Of a stretch of DNA of 22,446 nt, positions 21,933 through 22,446 are shown piece by piece (within the stretch, counting starts at the first letter, position 1; each line of letters opens with the position of its first letter). The translations under genes were made by a program, and so were the position numbers. The notes under the pieces are model-generated. The model was not told the DNA's origin. It worked only from the letters and a program-made list of their open reading frames with translations, and did not search any database. Location of the stretch: contig DATKZY010000189.1 in the NCBI GenBank assembly GCA_035527715.1, forward strand, positions 1 to 22,446. Direction: 5' to 3'. This DNA is from DSUN01 sp035527715. GTDB lineage: Bacteria; Planctomycetota; PUPC01; DSUN01.

Positions 21933-22446
21933 ATCTCCCGAGTTCGCCGCCGGGTCCGCGGGCAACCGCACCTGCCACGGGTCAGTCAGGGAGTGCCGGT
22001 AGGCCTGAACGCCGAGCTCCCGGCGAGCCCTTCGCAGGGTGATCCGCGAGAAGCCAGCCTCGGCCGCCCGCCGCTCGACATCGGTTGTCAGCATCGGCCC
22101 GGCGGAGAGCAACTCCTCCAGCCACTCAGCGGCTGCCTCCCTGGCCGTGGGCTTGGGAGCGGGCTCCATCGCCTCCTGGGCGGTCATCGCCACCGGCTCG
22201 GGCTCCCAGACCACGGTGGGCAAGGCCGGGTTGTCGGGGTGCGGGACGATGCGGTAGGCCATGCCCGTGACGCCGCCCGCGAGGTTGCACTTGACGGGCA
22301 GGAGGAGCATCCGCCCCGTGGCCTGCGGCGAGCCCTTCGAGGCGGGGTCGGGCACCGCGGCCCAGACGGCCCGGGCCGCCGACACGAAGGCCAGGCTGCC
22401 CATCGCTCGGTAGATGACCGACGCCCCCGCCCGCTTGGTCAGGTGG
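21822..22446 (-). CDS. RepA-like AAA ATPase, C-terminal part (5' end outside window)
   Basis: The frame is open to the right edge, so the N-terminal ATPase core is outside the window; the ATG at 22403 is internal. About 207 residues remain. HLTKRAGASVIYRAMGSLAFVSAARAVW, then RMLLLPVKCNLAGGVTGMAYRI, match the end of the AAA_25/RepA-like ATPase domain found in plasmid- and phage-type helicase proteins. A linker (PVAMTAQEAM) leads to a winged-helix-like domain (AAEWLEELLSAGPMLTTDVERRAAEAGFSRITLRRARRELGV, then WQVRLP). The last 37 residues, from DVIASPSS on, are encoded by an inverted-repeat element and probably replace the native tail. It may function in replication of a mobile element; its neighbours are not visible. 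Confidence 0.8.
   Translation of the reverse strand, partial: HLTKRAGASVIYRAMGSLAFVSAARAVWAAVPDPASKGSPQATGRMLLLPVKCNLAGGVTGMAYRIVPHPDNPALPTVVWEPEPVAMTAQEAMEPAPKPTAREAAAEWLEELLSAGPMLTTDVERRAAEAGFSRITLRRARRELGVQAYRHSLTDPWQVRLPADPAANSGDVIASPSSNLSSDEANVAEDTPLPESTPLKGASAGSA

Noticed and set aside
21487..21978. 163-aa minus-strand frame containing LRSGATKNLLL and FAAAQHD
   Set aside because: These peptides are the known false translations of dispersed inverted-repeat elements; no domain is present.

Overview
The window is GC-rich bacterial DNA with mostly long genes and recognisable housekeeping (sigma-70-like) promoters. Several traits together suggest a member of the Planctomycetota or a related PVC-type lineage, probably from a metagenome assembly: a GYF-type domain protein fused to a Yip1-like membrane domain, a large secreted kelch protein, a secreted GH42-like protein beside a sugar isomerase and a zinc dehydrogenase, a RepA-like ATPase with a winged-helix tail, and many palindromic intergenic repeats. 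This assignment is inference; the window holds no rRNA or other phylogenetic marker beyond fragments of core genes.

Left part (1-9.6 kb): the 3' end of trpC faces trxA with 3 bp between them. A secreted GH42-like protein (minus) and a TIM-barrel sugar isomerase/epimerase plus zinc dehydrogenase (plus) diverge from one 170-bp control region and look like a sugar or polysaccharide utilisation unit. A GYF_2-Yip1 membrane protein and a single-pass helical-repeat protein converge on a pair of strong hairpins. A short-chain dehydrogenase and tRNA-Leu(GAG) follow, each with its own promoter.

Centre (9.66-15.3 kb): a tight five-gene minus-strand operon with a good promoter. Its genes encode a 127-aa protein of a type found beside VgrG/PAAR genes, a 207-aa protein with two Ig/carboxypeptidase-regulatory-like modules, a LysM plus peptidoglycan-binding-like protein, a 769-aa metzincin-like metalloprotease and a 486-aa protein of unknown function. 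I read this as an effector cargo module of a contractile injection (type VI-like) system, without its VgrG or PAAR partner in the window. It is the most interesting system here.

Right part (15.5-22.4 kb): a large secreted kelch protein diverges from a two-component system, a membrane PAS histidine kinase translationally coupled to a DctD/NtrC-type sigma-54 activator. A 566-bp repeat-dense stretch follows, with two copies of a roughly 50-bp palindrome and two imperfect inverted-repeat elements. The second of these elements encodes the last 37 residues of the partial RepA-like ATPase gene at the right edge.

Seven elements of palindromic or inverted-repeat type, of different sequence families, lie in the gaps between genes. 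This points to active REP/MITE-like sequence spread in this genome.
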